Assembly: GCA_017408535.1 (NCBI GenBank)
Contig: JAFQUL010000114.1
Span: 1-27,394 of the forward strand
DNA length: 27,394 nt
Direction: 5' to 3'
From: Clostridia bacterium
GTDB lineage: Bacteria > Bacillota > Clostridia > Oscillospirales > CAG-272
The position numbers and the translations under genes were made by a program. Within the stretch, counting starts at the first letter, position 1, and every line of letters starts with the position of its first letter. Below, piece by piece: positions 6,275 to 13,809 of the stretch. Under the pieces are notes generated by a model. The model saw only the letters and a program-made list of their open reading frames with translations, did not search any database and had not been told where the DNA came from.

Positions 6275-7348
6275 TCATATCTCACTGGATTTGAGTTTTT
6301 CTGCGGTATCTGCAGTGATAAGCGCGTCTACCATATCATCAATATCGCCGTTAAGAAAATTCTCAAGTGAATGAACGGTTACGCCGATTCTGTGATCGGT
6401 TATTCTGCTCTGGGGATAATTGTAGGTTCTGATTCTTTCACTGCGATCCCCTGTACCTATCTGGGACTTTCTCTCAGATGCGATCTTATCGGTTTGCTCA
6501 GTCAACTTGATATCATAGAGCTTTGCTTTAAGGATTTTGAGTGCCTTATCTCTGTTTTTGAACTGGCTTCTCTCATCCTGGCATTCAACAACGATTCCGG
6601 TGGGCTTGTGTATCATTCGTATGGCAGACTCTGTTTTGTTGACGTGCTGTCCGCCTGCACCGCTGCTCTTTATGGTATCGATCTGGAGATCTGATGGATT
6701 TATTTCTATCTCTACATCTTCAGCCTCTGGAAGAACCGCTACGGTTGCGGTAGAAGTGTGAATTCTGCCGGAAGTTTCGGTTTCCGGAACTCTCTGTACC
6801 CTGTGCACACCACTTTCAAACTTGAATCTGGAATATGCACCCTCACCGCTTATCATAAATGTTACTTCTCTGAAACCTCCAAGCTCGGTATCATTTGACG
6901 ATACAAGCTCGGTTTTATATCCTTTTGAGTCAGCGTACATATTGTACATTCTGTAGAGTACGTAAGCAAAAAGCGCCGCTTCGTCTCCGCCTGCACCTGC
7001 ACGGATCTCAATAACAACATTTTTATCATCATTGGGATCTTTGGGCAGAAGAAGTATTTTAAGCTCTTTTGATATGATCTCAAGGGCCTTGCGGCAGGAG
7101 GCAACCTCTTCCTCTGCCATCTCTTTTATCTCGGGGTCGCTTCCTGCATCCCCAAGCATCTCAAGAGCTCCGTTCAGGTCGGACTCAAGTTGAGTATATT
7201 CGCGAAATTTAGCTATTACCGGAGCAAGCTGCTTGTGCTCCTTCATAAGCTTGGCGTACTCCTGCTGATTTGATATAACTGAAACGTCGGCAATGCTTTC
7301 TTCAATCTTCTCGAATCTTGCCTGGGCGTCGCGGAGTTTTGAAAACAT
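6275..7348 (-). CDS. prfA: Peptide chain release factor 1
   Basis: RF1 recognises UAA and UAG in the ribosomal A site and triggers peptide release. The 357-residue product has a helical N-terminal domain and the stop-codon reading loop with PET at 188-190, equivalent to the PxT tripeptide of RF1 rather than the SPF of RF2. The catalytic GGQ is at 232-234 in SSGAGGQHVNKTESA. Length is normal. ATG at 7348 has GAGGAA about 7 nt upstream. It begins 18 nt after the aminopeptidase stop. The methyltransferase gene prmC, often next to prfA and responsible for modifying the GGQ glutamine, is not present in this window. Confidence 0.96.
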   Translation of the reverse strand: MFSKLRDAQARFEKIEESIADVSVISNQQEYAKLMKEHKQLAPVIAKFREYTQLESDLNGALEMLGDAGSDPEIKEMAEEEVASCRKALEIISKELKILLLPKDPNDDKNVVIEIRAGAGGDEAALFAYVLYRMYNMYADSKGYKTELVSSNDTELGGFREVTFMISGEGAYSRFKFESGVHRVQRVPETETSGRIHTSTATVAVLPEAEDVEIEINPSDLQIDTIKSSGAGGQHVNKTESAIRMIHKPTGIVVECQDERSQFKNRDKALKILKAKLYDIKLTEQTDKIASERKSQIGTGDRSERIRTYNYPQSRITDHRIGVTVHSLENFLNGDIDDMVDALITADTAEKLKSSEI

Positions 7349-7366
7349 TATATATTCCTCGGATAA

Positions 7367-8737
7367 TTATTTGCAAAAAGCAAGAAAAGCAAGATGTGCG
7401 GAATAAAGATCGTTCTTTGCGATTACTTCAAGGGGAGCGTGCATTGACAGAACCGGGACACCGAGATCGATAGTGTCGATGTTAATGTCTGCAATATACA
7501 TTGCAACAGTTCCTCCGCCACCCTCGTCTACTTTACCGAGCTCAGCAGTCTGCCAGTGTACACCCGAGTTATCAAACGCTCCTCTGAGAGAAGCTATATA
7601 CTCTGCACTTGCGTCGTTTGAGGATGCTTTTCCGGCATGACCGGTGTACTTCATCATTACAACACCGCCATTGAGCATTGCACAGTTACTTCTGTCATAT
7701 ACCTCTGCATAAAGAGGATCATAGCCTGCAGAAACGTCTGCGGACAGGCAACGGGAATTTGCACGTACAACGATGGGGTCAGCACCGAGAGAAACAGAAA
7801 GCTCATCTATGAGATCAAGAAGAAGGCTGCTCTTCATTCCGGTGTTGCCCTCGCTGCCGATCTCTTCCTTGTCTGCAAGAACACAGATTACAGTGTGCTC
7901 AGAGTTGTTTTCAATAAGTGCGGTAAGTGCAGGATAAGAGCAACATCTGTCATCGTGTCCGTAACCGAGGATAAGAGAACGGTCAAGACCGAGATCACGT
8001 GCCTTGTCTGCAGGGACTGCGGTAAGCTCTGCACTGAGGAAATCTTCTTCCACTATGCCGTATTTATCGTTAAGGATCCTCATCATATTAATTTTGACAG
8101 CATCCTGTTCTTCCCCTTCAAGGGGTGTACTGCCGATAAGGATATTCAGACCCTCACCTGTAATTGCTTTTGCCATGGGCTTTTCCATCTGAGCCTTACC
8201 GAGATGGGGCAAAAGGTCTGTAATGCAGAATACGGGATCGGTATCCTCTTCACCGATCACGATATTTACAGTCTCGCCTGACTTAAGAGCAACGACGCCG
8301 TGAAGGGCAAGTGGAATAGCAGTCCACTGGTATTTCTTTATGCCGCCGTAATAGTGGGTCTTAAGATATCCGAGGCCGCTGTCCTCAAACAGCGGTATCT
8401 GCTTCAGATCAAGACGGGGTGAGTCTATGTGTGCGGCACAGATACGAATACCGTTCTCAAGGCTTTCGCTGCCTACTGTGAATGCAAAGAGGCTCTTACC
8501 TCTGTTGCTGTAGTAAAGTTTGTCACCGGCTTTTACCCTATCACCCAGTTTGTATGCAGAAAATCCGTTTTTCTCAAGAAGCTCGACGGAAGCGGCAACG
8601 GTCTCCCTTTCTGTCTTGGATTTGTTGAGGAAAGCACTGTACTCAGACGCATAATTCTGGATCTTCTCTGTCATTTCTCCTGTATATATCTCGTAGGAGC
8701 TCTTTTTTTTATACATAAGCTTGTCTTTTATACTCAT
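7367..8737 (-). CDS. M18-family metalloaminopeptidase
   Basis: The 456-residue product matches the M18 (aspartyl aminopeptidase-like) family of cytosolic zinc exopeptidases, which usually form dodecamers. Metal-binding and catalytic signatures are AAHIDSPRLD (His103, Asp105), the ADKEEIGSEGNTGM block with its Glu pair, and the C-terminal LSMHAPLEVIAKNDLYSA. The family prefers acidic N-terminal residues, but the exact specificity here is unknown. ATG at 8737 is preceded by AAAGG about 11 nt upstream. It starts 19 nt after the transglycosylase stop and is followed by prfA, so it belongs to the same transcription unit. Confidence 0.93.
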   Translation of the reverse strand: MSIKDKLMYKKKSSYEIYTGEMTEKIQNYASEYSAFLNKSKTERETVAASVELLEKNGFSAYKLGDRVKAGDKLYYSNRGKSLFAFTVGSESLENGIRICAAHIDSPRLDLKQIPLFEDSGLGYLKTHYYGGIKKYQWTAIPLALHGVVALKSGETVNIVIGEEDTDPVFCITDLLPHLGKAQMEKPMAKAITGEGLNILIGSTPLEGEEQDAVKINMMRILNDKYGIVEEDFLSAELTAVPADKARDLGLDRSLILGYGHDDRCCSYPALTALIENNSEHTVICVLADKEEIGSEGNTGMKSSLLLDLIDELSVSLGADPIVVRANSRCLSADVSAGYDPLYAEVYDRSNCAMLNGGVVMMKYTGHAGKASSNDASAEYIASLRGAFDNSGVHWQTAELGKVDEGGGGTVAMYIADINIDTIDLGVPVLSMHAPLEVIAKNDLYSAHLAFLAFCK

Positions 8738-8756
8738 TTTTTTATCTGCCTTTCAC

Positions 8757-9326
8757 TCAATAATATAATTTTTTATACAGTTCGATTGCTTTGTTGACTT
8801 TTTTTACATATTCTCTGGTCTCGCCTATAGGGATCTCTGTAAGATTTCCGTATTCATCGGAATACTCATTACCGGCTATCCATTCATTTACCTTACCCAT
8901 TCCGCAGTTATATGCCGCAAATACCGTGTTCCAGTTACCGTATTCGGCATAGAGGTACGATAGAAAATAGGTACCGTATTTTATGTTTGTCTCCGGATCG
9001 TACAACAGACCGCTGTTATCGCTTTCACCACGCTTTTGTGCGAGCCATTCAAAGGTCTCAGGCATCATCTGCATCAGCCCGATCGCACCTGCATGAGATA
9101 CAGCATCACCTTTAAAGCTGCTTTCTGTTTTGATGACGGAATAAACAATGTATTCCGGAACACCGTATTCAGAAGAATATTTCTCGACGAATTCGCTGTA
9201 TTCCCGGGGGTGTGTTGACCGTTCTATCTGATTCCACATATATTCGTATGCAAAGCCGATCGAAATCGACAGAACAAGAATAATAATTATGACTAAATTG
9301 CGCTTTAAAGCACTCGTTTGTTTCAC
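8757..9326 (-). CDS. Membrane-anchored lytic transglycosylase (SLT domain)
   Basis: The protein has one N-terminal transmembrane anchor (RNLVIIIILVLSISIGFA) and an extracellular goose-lysozyme-like SLT domain. The catalytic acid is Glu68 in IKTESSF, and GLMQMMPETFEW and AAYNCGMGKVNEW are the other family signatures, so it should cleave peptidoglycan glycan strands. I chose the GTG at 9326 (189 residues). It lies 16 nt after the coaE stop with GGGTGA just ahead, and places the basic residues directly before the anchor. An ATG at 9401 and a TTG at 9419 are in frame but would overlap coaE by over 50 nt with weak ribosome binding sites. The start therefore stays uncertain. Confidence 0.87.
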   Translation of the reverse strand: MKQTSALKRNLVIIIILVLSISIGFAYEYMWNQIERSTHPREYSEFVEKYSSEYGVPEYIVYSVIKTESSFKGDAVSHAGAIGLMQMMPETFEWLAQKRGESDNSGLLYDPETNIKYGTYFLSYLYAEYGNWNTVFAAYNCGMGKVNEWIAGNEYSDEYGNLTEIPIGETREYVKKVNKAIELYKKLYY

Positions 9327-9342
9327 TTTATCACCCAACTGA

Positions 9343-10008
9343 TCACATAAAATATGGATTGAATCCCGTGTATGAAGATGTTCCGTATGCTTCTCTGTCA
9401 TTACCGTCGGGATCAACAATTGTTGAAAGGGTCTCTGCTACCTGCTCTCTGAGCATATTTACAGAACCGTTATTGTATATAACGAAATCTGCTCTCGATT
9501 CAAAGAACTCATCATTTCTCTGAGCATCTATACGTCTTTCTGCCTGCTCACGGGATATTCCGTCTCGCTCCATTATACGCTTGATCCGTATTTCTTTGTC
9601 AGCGATCACGGCAATTACATAAGCACACTGTGCGTCAAATCCGCTTTCATAAAGCTGAGGTGCATCAATAACAGCCATGTCATATCCTGACTCGCTGTAC
9701 ATAGCAAGCATTTTACCGCACTCACGGAGAATATATTTGTGTGTTATTCTGTTAAGGGCAGCAAGCTTATCTCCTGCACCTGGCTTAAAAACAATGTCGG
9801 AGAGAGCCGCTCTGTCAAGCTCACCGCTTTCAGTAATGATGCTGCCGCCAAAATATTCCTTAAGCTCAAGTATGCATGGAGAACCGGGTGATATAACGTC
9901 ACGGTAAACGGCATCTGTATCTATGCAAGGAATCTTGAACTCCTCAAGAACCTTACCAACAGCACCCTTGCCCGCACCGCTGCCGCCGGTCAAGCCTATG
10001 GTTATCAT
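9343..10008 (-). CDS. coaE: Dephospho-CoA kinase
   Basis: CoaE phosphorylates the 3'-hydroxyl of dephospho-CoA, the last step of coenzyme A synthesis. The 221-residue product opens with a Walker A loop, GLTGGSGAGKG, followed by CIDTDAVYRDV (the D-x-D substrate motif) and a central IDAPQLYESG, the counterpart of the family's PLLFE motif. ATG at 10008 is preceded by AAAGG. A TTG at 10023 is in frame but overlaps the stop of the upstream oxidoreductase and has no better signal. The C-terminus is a little longer than usual and ends just before the transglycosylase gene. Confidence 0.94.
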   Translation of the reverse strand: MITIGLTGGSGAGKGAVGKVLEEFKIPCIDTDAVYRDVISPGSPCILELKEYFGGSIITESGELDRAALSDIVFKPGAGDKLAALNRITHKYILRECGKMLAMYSESGYDMAVIDAPQLYESGFDAQCAYVIAVIADKEIRIKRIMERDGISREQAERRIDAQRNDEFFESRADFVIYNNGSVNMLREQVAETLSTIVDPDGNDREAYGTSSYTGFNPYFM

Positions 10009-10019
10009 ATATCTACCTT

Positions 10020-11153
10020 TCAAAGAATAATTTTCATGCCGGTTTCATCTGATCTGTATGCCGCCTCAAGTATCTTCTGAACATACGCGCCGTCATCAAG
10101 AGACGGTGATTGTTCAGTGCCACGGTCAAGACGGTAAAGAAAATTATACATACTCTCAATATGACCTCTGAGCCAACCTACAGGCGATCTTCCGTTGGGA
10201 AAGGTGCCGCCGGGGGCGGGATATCTGCCGATACACTCTATTGCTTTCCAGCCCCTGTCTCCACCGAATTTGTTTTCGGGAATACGTGCATCATAATAGT
10301 ACAGCCATTCCGGGTCCATCATATTGAATTTTATAGCACCGTCGGTACCGTAGAGTTCAAATGTGAAATCATCGTTTGTACCAACCGTGAGCTTGCTGAT
10401 ATCAATTGTTCCAACGGCACCGGAAGACATTGTGCAGATCATAAAAAAAGCCTCGTCTGCATTTGTCTTCCACTCGTTATCGTCTCTGCCGCGTCTGATA
10501 GGATAAAGGATCTGTGATCTGCCGTAAACGTCAGCAACCTCTCCGCAGAGATATGTGAGCATATCGATAACGTGAGATCCGAGATCAAACAAAACACCGC
10601 CGCCACATATATCACGGTCCTGTTTCCAGCCGGCCGGCTTCTCGGGATCTGTACAGCTTGCGTGCAGGAAGGATGTGTGGAAGGAAACCGGTTTTCCGAT
10701 AGCACCGGAATCAATGATCTCCTTGGCACGCATAACGATCGGGTAATGACGGTTATTGAAAACCATTGATGCAGATATGCCCTTCTTGCGTGCCAGCTCA
10801 GCTATTTCAGCTGCATCACTGTATGTGGTGCAGATAGGCTTTTCGCAATAGATTGCCTTACCCGCCGCTATTGCTGCACGCAATGTATCGGCATGACAGC
10901 AATTAGGGGTACAGATATCTATTATGTCAATATCGGGTGAATTTATAAGAATACTCTCATCCGTGACACCAAGTGAGAAACCGTATTTATCGCATACAGC
11001 ATCACTCTTTTCTTGGGATCTTGTACAAACGCCCTCTACTTTTACACTGAAATCCATCTCGGGATGATAGTACGGGAGAACAGAAACGGAATAAGCGTGC
11101 GTTTTTCCCATACTGCCGAATCCGAGCAATCCGATTTTATATTCTTTCTTCAT
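10020..11153 (-). CDS. Gfo/Idh/MocA-family NAD(P)-dependent oxidoreductase
   Basis: The 377-residue product has an N-terminal Rossmann fold (IGLLGFGSMGKTHA) and the family's EKP signature at AIYCEKPICTT, whose Lys105 is the usual catalytic lysine. The C-terminal alpha/beta domain contains GGGVLFDLGSHVIDML. Members oxidise or reduce sugars, inositols or related polyols; the substrate here cannot be read from sequence. ATG at 11153 has AAGGAAC upstream. It is the first gene of the unit behind the promoter at 11182-11210, followed by coaE 11 nt later. A catabolic-type enzyme leading a housekeeping operon is unusual and might tie the unit's expression to carbon supply. Confidence 0.9.
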   Translation of the reverse strand: MKKEYKIGLLGFGSMGKTHAYSVSVLPYYHPEMDFSVKVEGVCTRSQEKSDAVCDKYGFSLGVTDESILINSPDIDIIDICTPNCCHADTLRAAIAAGKAIYCEKPICTTYSDAAEIAELARKKGISASMVFNNRHYPIVMRAKEIIDSGAIGKPVSFHTSFLHASCTDPEKPAGWKQDRDICGGGVLFDLGSHVIDMLTYLCGEVADVYGRSQILYPIRRGRDDNEWKTNADEAFFMICTMSSGAVGTIDISKLTVGTNDDFTFELYGTDGAIKFNMMDPEWLYYYDARIPENKFGGDRGWKAIECIGRYPAPGGTFPNGRSPVGWLRGHIESMYNFLYRLDRGTEQSPSLDDGAYVQKILEAAYRSDETGMKIIL

Positions 11154-11181
11154 AACAGTTCCTTTTAGACATATATAATAT

Positions 11182-11210
11182 ATTATATCTCAAAATTGAT
11201 TTTTTGGCAA
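11182..11210 (-). promoter_or_regulatory. Sigma-A promoter of the oxidoreductase-coaE-prfA unit
   Basis: On the minus strand TTGCCA (11205-11210) and TATAAT (11182-11187) are separated by exactly 17 nt, close to the ideal vegetative promoter. The predicted transcript would begin near 11175, leaving about 20 nt before the ATG at 11153. It lies downstream of the CarD-type gene's terminator, so it should start a separate transcript. Confidence 0.8.
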
Positions 11211-11302
11211 TAGATTTCGATAAAATTGATTGCTCTTATGCGATCTTATATGAGCAAATTATGCAAATTTCTGCTATTATGTTTGTTTACATGTATCGAT
11301 AT

Positions 11303-11339
11303 AAAAAAGCAAGCCACCATTTTGGCGGCTTGTTTTTTT
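11303..11339 (-). terminator. Rho-independent terminator after the CarD-like gene
   Basis: Read on the minus strand, CAAGCCGCC and GGTGGCTTG form a 9-bp stem with one G-U pair around a short loop, followed by six T residues. It is flanked by an A run on the other side, but on the plus strand one pair becomes an A-C mismatch, so it is better suited to minus-strand transcripts. It starts immediately after the regulator's stop codon. Confidence 0.85.
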
Positions 11340-11862
11340 ATATCCTGTTTACTTTGTCCAAAATGTAAGGAATAACACTGTCCTCATCTATTTTGAGTAC
11401 AAATGCAAATTCCTCTTTAATAAGCTTTTCTGCGGCGCTAAGTATACGTTCATCTGCGGCATGAAGCTTCTTCTTAGTTTGTTCGAGTGACAGCTTGCGA
11501 ACGGATATAGACTTTACCATACGAAGTATATCAGTCCTGTTTCCGCTCTTTAAAACAGAATCAAAGAAAGCTGAGCGCGATTTATCATCATCGATCCATT
11601 TGCTGTCATCATTTTCGCTTGTCCTGAGAATAATGGAATCTATCTCTTCTGCGGTAAGCAAACGGTACATTTCTTCTGTTAGAGGAGAATTTACGGGAAC
11701 AAAAAACTTATTATTTTCGTTACCGACCGAGGTCAGGACATAATATGTCTGAACCCCCATGACCCCAAGATTCTCGGTTGATATATCCGAGATTACACAG
11801 ATACCGTTCTGACGGTAAAAAACATACTCGCCGATTTTGTGCTGATTACAATTTACTGACAT
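11338..11862 (-). CDS. CarD/CdnL-like RNA polymerase-binding regulator
   Basis: The 174-residue product begins with a CarD_CdnL_TRCF-type beta domain, with KIGEYVFYRQNGICVISDI at about 9-27 and a KFFVPVNSP end strand near residues 52-60. A largely helical C-terminal region follows. Such proteins contact the beta subunit of RNA polymerase and modulate promoter melting, often of rRNA and stress genes. The ATG at 11862 lies about 60 nt downstream of a well-formed promoter and has AAAGGAAC upstream. The longer in-frame TTG at 11952 falls inside that promoter and is rejected. The gene stands alone between two multi-gene units, with its own promoter and terminator, as expected for a global regulator. 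The domain match is by eye and the targets are unknown. Confidence 0.77.
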   Translation of the reverse strand: MSVNCNQHKIGEYVFYRQNGICVISDISTENLGVMGVQTYYVLTSVGNENNKFFVPVNSPLTEEMYRLLTAEEIDSIILRTSENDDSKWIDDDKSRSAFFDSVLKSGNRTDILRMVKSISVRKLSLEQTKKKLHAADERILSAAEKLIKEEFAFVLKIDEDSVIPYILDKVNRI

Positions 11863-11928
11863 TTTCTCACTGTTCCTTTGCGCTGATAAAAACAGATCGA
11901 GCACTAAAGCTACCTGTTCGGTGATATA

Positions 11929-11957
11929 ATTATACCATTTTTGGTACTTCAAATCAA
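11929..11957 (-). promoter_or_regulatory. Extended -10 promoter of the CarD-like gene
   Basis: On the minus strand TTGATT (11952-11957) is followed after 17 nt by TATAAT (11929-11934), and a TGG just ahead makes an extended -10. The -10 overlaps a palindrome, TACCAAAAATGGTA, which could be a repressor site or chance. Transcription would start near 11922. Confidence 0.8.
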
Positions 11958-12021
11958 ATTGTTATTTTGCACAAATTAACCGTATACGTATGTTGTTAAA
12001 ATTGCCTAAACGGCCTTTTTA

Positions 12022-12879
12022 TCAGTTAAGCTTACTTTTTGCTCTCTTTGCGGCAGTAAGGGTGTTTTTCATAAGCATAGTAATTGTCATGGGGCCTACA
12101 CCGCCGGGCACGGGAGTGATATAGGATGCCTTGGCTTCTACGCTTTCGAAATCCACGTCACCGGTAAGCTTGCCGTCCTCACGTCTGTTCATACCTACGT
12201 CAATTACGACAGCTCCCTCTTTGACCATATCTCCGGTGATAAAATCAGCCTTGCCAATAGCAACAACAAGAATGTCGGCACGGCGGGTAACAGAAGCGAG
12301 ATCCTTGGTGCGGGAATGGCAAACGGTGACCGTACCGTTTGCGTGAAGAAGCAGCATTGCCTGAGGCTTGCCGACTATATTGCTTCTACCCACCACAACA
12401 CATTCCTTACCGCTGACGTCAATACCGTAGTGCTCAAGCAGTACCATAACACCGGCAGGTGTACATGGGAGAAAATCATAGTCGCCAAGCATGATCTTAC
12501 CGACGTTTACCGTATGGAATGCGTCAACGTCCTTTTCGGGCGATATCTCTGCTATTACCCTTTCGTCAGACAGATGCTTTGGAAGCGGGAGCTGAACAAG
12601 AATACCGTTTATCTTTTCGTCTGTGTTGAGTCTGTGCACGAGGGCAAGAAGCTCCTCTTCCGTGGTGCTCTCAGGGAGTTCGTATACCTCGGAATATATG
12701 CCTACCTCATCACAGGCTTTGCTCTTATTTCTTACGTATACTTTTGATGCCGGATCCTCACCAACGATAATAACAGCAAGTCCGGGAGTATATCCTGCTG
12801 CTTTGAGACTTTCTACCTCTTTTGCTATTTTCTTTCTTTCTTCGGATGAAACGAGTTTTCCGTCAATTATTTTCGCCAT
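12022..12879 (-). CDS. folD: Bifunctional methylenetetrahydrofolate dehydrogenase/cyclohydrolase
   Basis: FolD interconverts 5,10-methylene-THF and 10-formyl-THF, supplying one-carbon units for purines and formylmethionine. The 285-residue product shows the cyclohydrolase residues Tyr48 and Lys52 in YVRNKSKAC, then ILVQLPLP, PEKDVDAFH, the NADP-binding VVGRSNIVGKP and the C-terminal PVPGGVGPMTITM. Length and motif order are normal. ATG at 12879 is preceded by AGGAGA. Its first 17 nt overlap the end of lgt, so translation is probably coupled. It is the last gene of the unit that begins at 17154. Confidence 0.97.
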   Translation of the reverse strand: MAKIIDGKLVSSEERKKIAKEVESLKAAGYTPGLAVIIVGEDPASKVYVRNKSKACDEVGIYSEVYELPESTTEEELLALVHRLNTDEKINGILVQLPLPKHLSDERVIAEISPEKDVDAFHTVNVGKIMLGDYDFLPCTPAGVMVLLEHYGIDVSGKECVVVGRSNIVGKPQAMLLLHANGTVTVCHSRTKDLASVTRRADILVVAIGKADFITGDMVKEGAVVIDVGMNRREDGKLTGDVDFESVEAKASYITPVPGGVGPMTITMLMKNTLTAAKRAKSKLN

Positions 12880-13807
12880 TTTCTTCTCCTTTTTCTGTGT
12901 CAGATGCCTCGGTTTCAGAGCTATCTGCTTCTGTTATGTTTAAGTCTTCTTCAGATGATATAATCTTCTCTTCATCGGTATACTGAAGTTCGTATGATTC
13001 GGCGATGAGACGTTTTTTTCTTGCTACTACCGCAAATGTTATAAACAGAATGGTACCAACCACGAAGGAAATGAAGCCGATAAGCTGGGATATTCTGATA
13101 GTACCCCAGTATAAGCTATCGGTACGAAGTCCTTCGATCAGCATTCTGCCGAATCCATACCAGGCAATATAACCGAACAGTATCTGTCCGTCGTATTTTT
13201 TCTTCCTGTAAAGAAGGGTAAGTAAAACAAGTCCGACTACGTTCCAAAGCGACTCATAAAGAAACGTGGGGTGGTAATATTTCATTACACCGTCGGTAAG
13301 AAGTCCCATTCTCCAAAGCACGTCAGTTTCAGCACCGTATGCTTCTGCATTGACAAAATTGCCCCAACGTCCTATTGCCTGTCCTATGAGAAGTGCCGGT
13401 GCAATAAGATCAAGCATTTTCAGAGGCTTGATCTTTTTGACAAGCGAAACCGCAACAACTATCAAAGCGCCCGCAATTATTCCTCCGTATATGGCAAGTC
13501 CGCCGTTCCAAAAGGAGATAACATCAAGGAAGGTGTTGTATCCGCCGTAGAAAATAACGTAATACAGACGTGCACCTACAACAGAGCCGGGGATAAGGAA
13601 TATAGCAAGATCAAGAATGTCGTCGTTTTTGATATTTTCTCTCTTTGAGTGGGTCATAACATACACTACCGCAAGAATTATACCAAGTGTGATGATTATT
13701 CCGTACCAGGCTATACCGCGGTGATCTTTCAAAAAAGGAATTTTGAATGCAATTTCATTGACTTTAAATGGACCTATTCCGAGTCCGGGAAAATATATGG
13801 TATTCAT
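12863..13807 (-). CDS. lgt: Prolipoprotein diacylglyceryl transferase
   Basis: Lgt transfers diacylglycerol from phosphatidylglycerol to the lipobox cysteine of prolipoproteins in the cytoplasmic membrane. The 314-residue product is polytopic, with about seven hydrophobic segments, and has the signature GQAIGRWGNFVNAEAYG, a preceding GGLAIYGGIIAG stretch and GRMLIEGLRTDSLYW. The final 40 residues are an unusual acidic Glu/Ser/Asp-rich tail with no counterpart in the catalytic core. ATG at 13807 is preceded by GGAGGAA and lies 2 nt past the M16 peptidase stop. One visible client is the trigger-factor-like lipoprotein at the left of this window. Confidence 0.97.
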   Translation of the reverse strand: MNTIYFPGLGIGPFKVNEIAFKIPFLKDHRGIAWYGIIITLGIILAVVYVMTHSKRENIKNDDILDLAIFLIPGSVVGARLYYVIFYGGYNTFLDVISFWNGGLAIYGGIIAGALIVVAVSLVKKIKPLKMLDLIAPALLIGQAIGRWGNFVNAEAYGAETDVLWRMGLLTDGVMKYYHPTFLYESLWNVVGLVLLTLLYRKKKYDGQILFGYIAWYGFGRMLIEGLRTDSLYWGTIRISQLIGFISFVVGTILFITFAVVARKKRLIAESYELQYTDEEKIISSEEDLNITEADSSETEASDTEKGEENGENN

Positions 13808-13809
13808 TA

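Noticed and set aside
7637..8281. A 214-codon open frame on the plus strand
   Set aside because: It lies entirely antisense to the M18 aminopeptidase gene, has no recognisable domain and no clear ribosome binding site. The minus-strand gene has all its catalytic motifs, so this is a shadow frame.
9327..9419. Longer N-terminus for the lytic transglycosylase
   Set aside because: Starts at 9401 or 9419 would overlap coaE by more than 50 nt, lack good ribosome binding sites and place a polar stretch before the membrane anchor. GTG at 9326 is preferred, though not certain.
11863..11952. Longer N-terminus for the CarD-like protein from TTG at 11952
   Set aside because: The added region contains the -10 element and predicted transcription start, so it is not translated.
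11995..12025. Possible terminator after folD (GGCCGTTTAGGC with flanking A/T runs)
   Set aside because: Only three G-C pairs with two mismatches before further A-T pairs; too weak to call.
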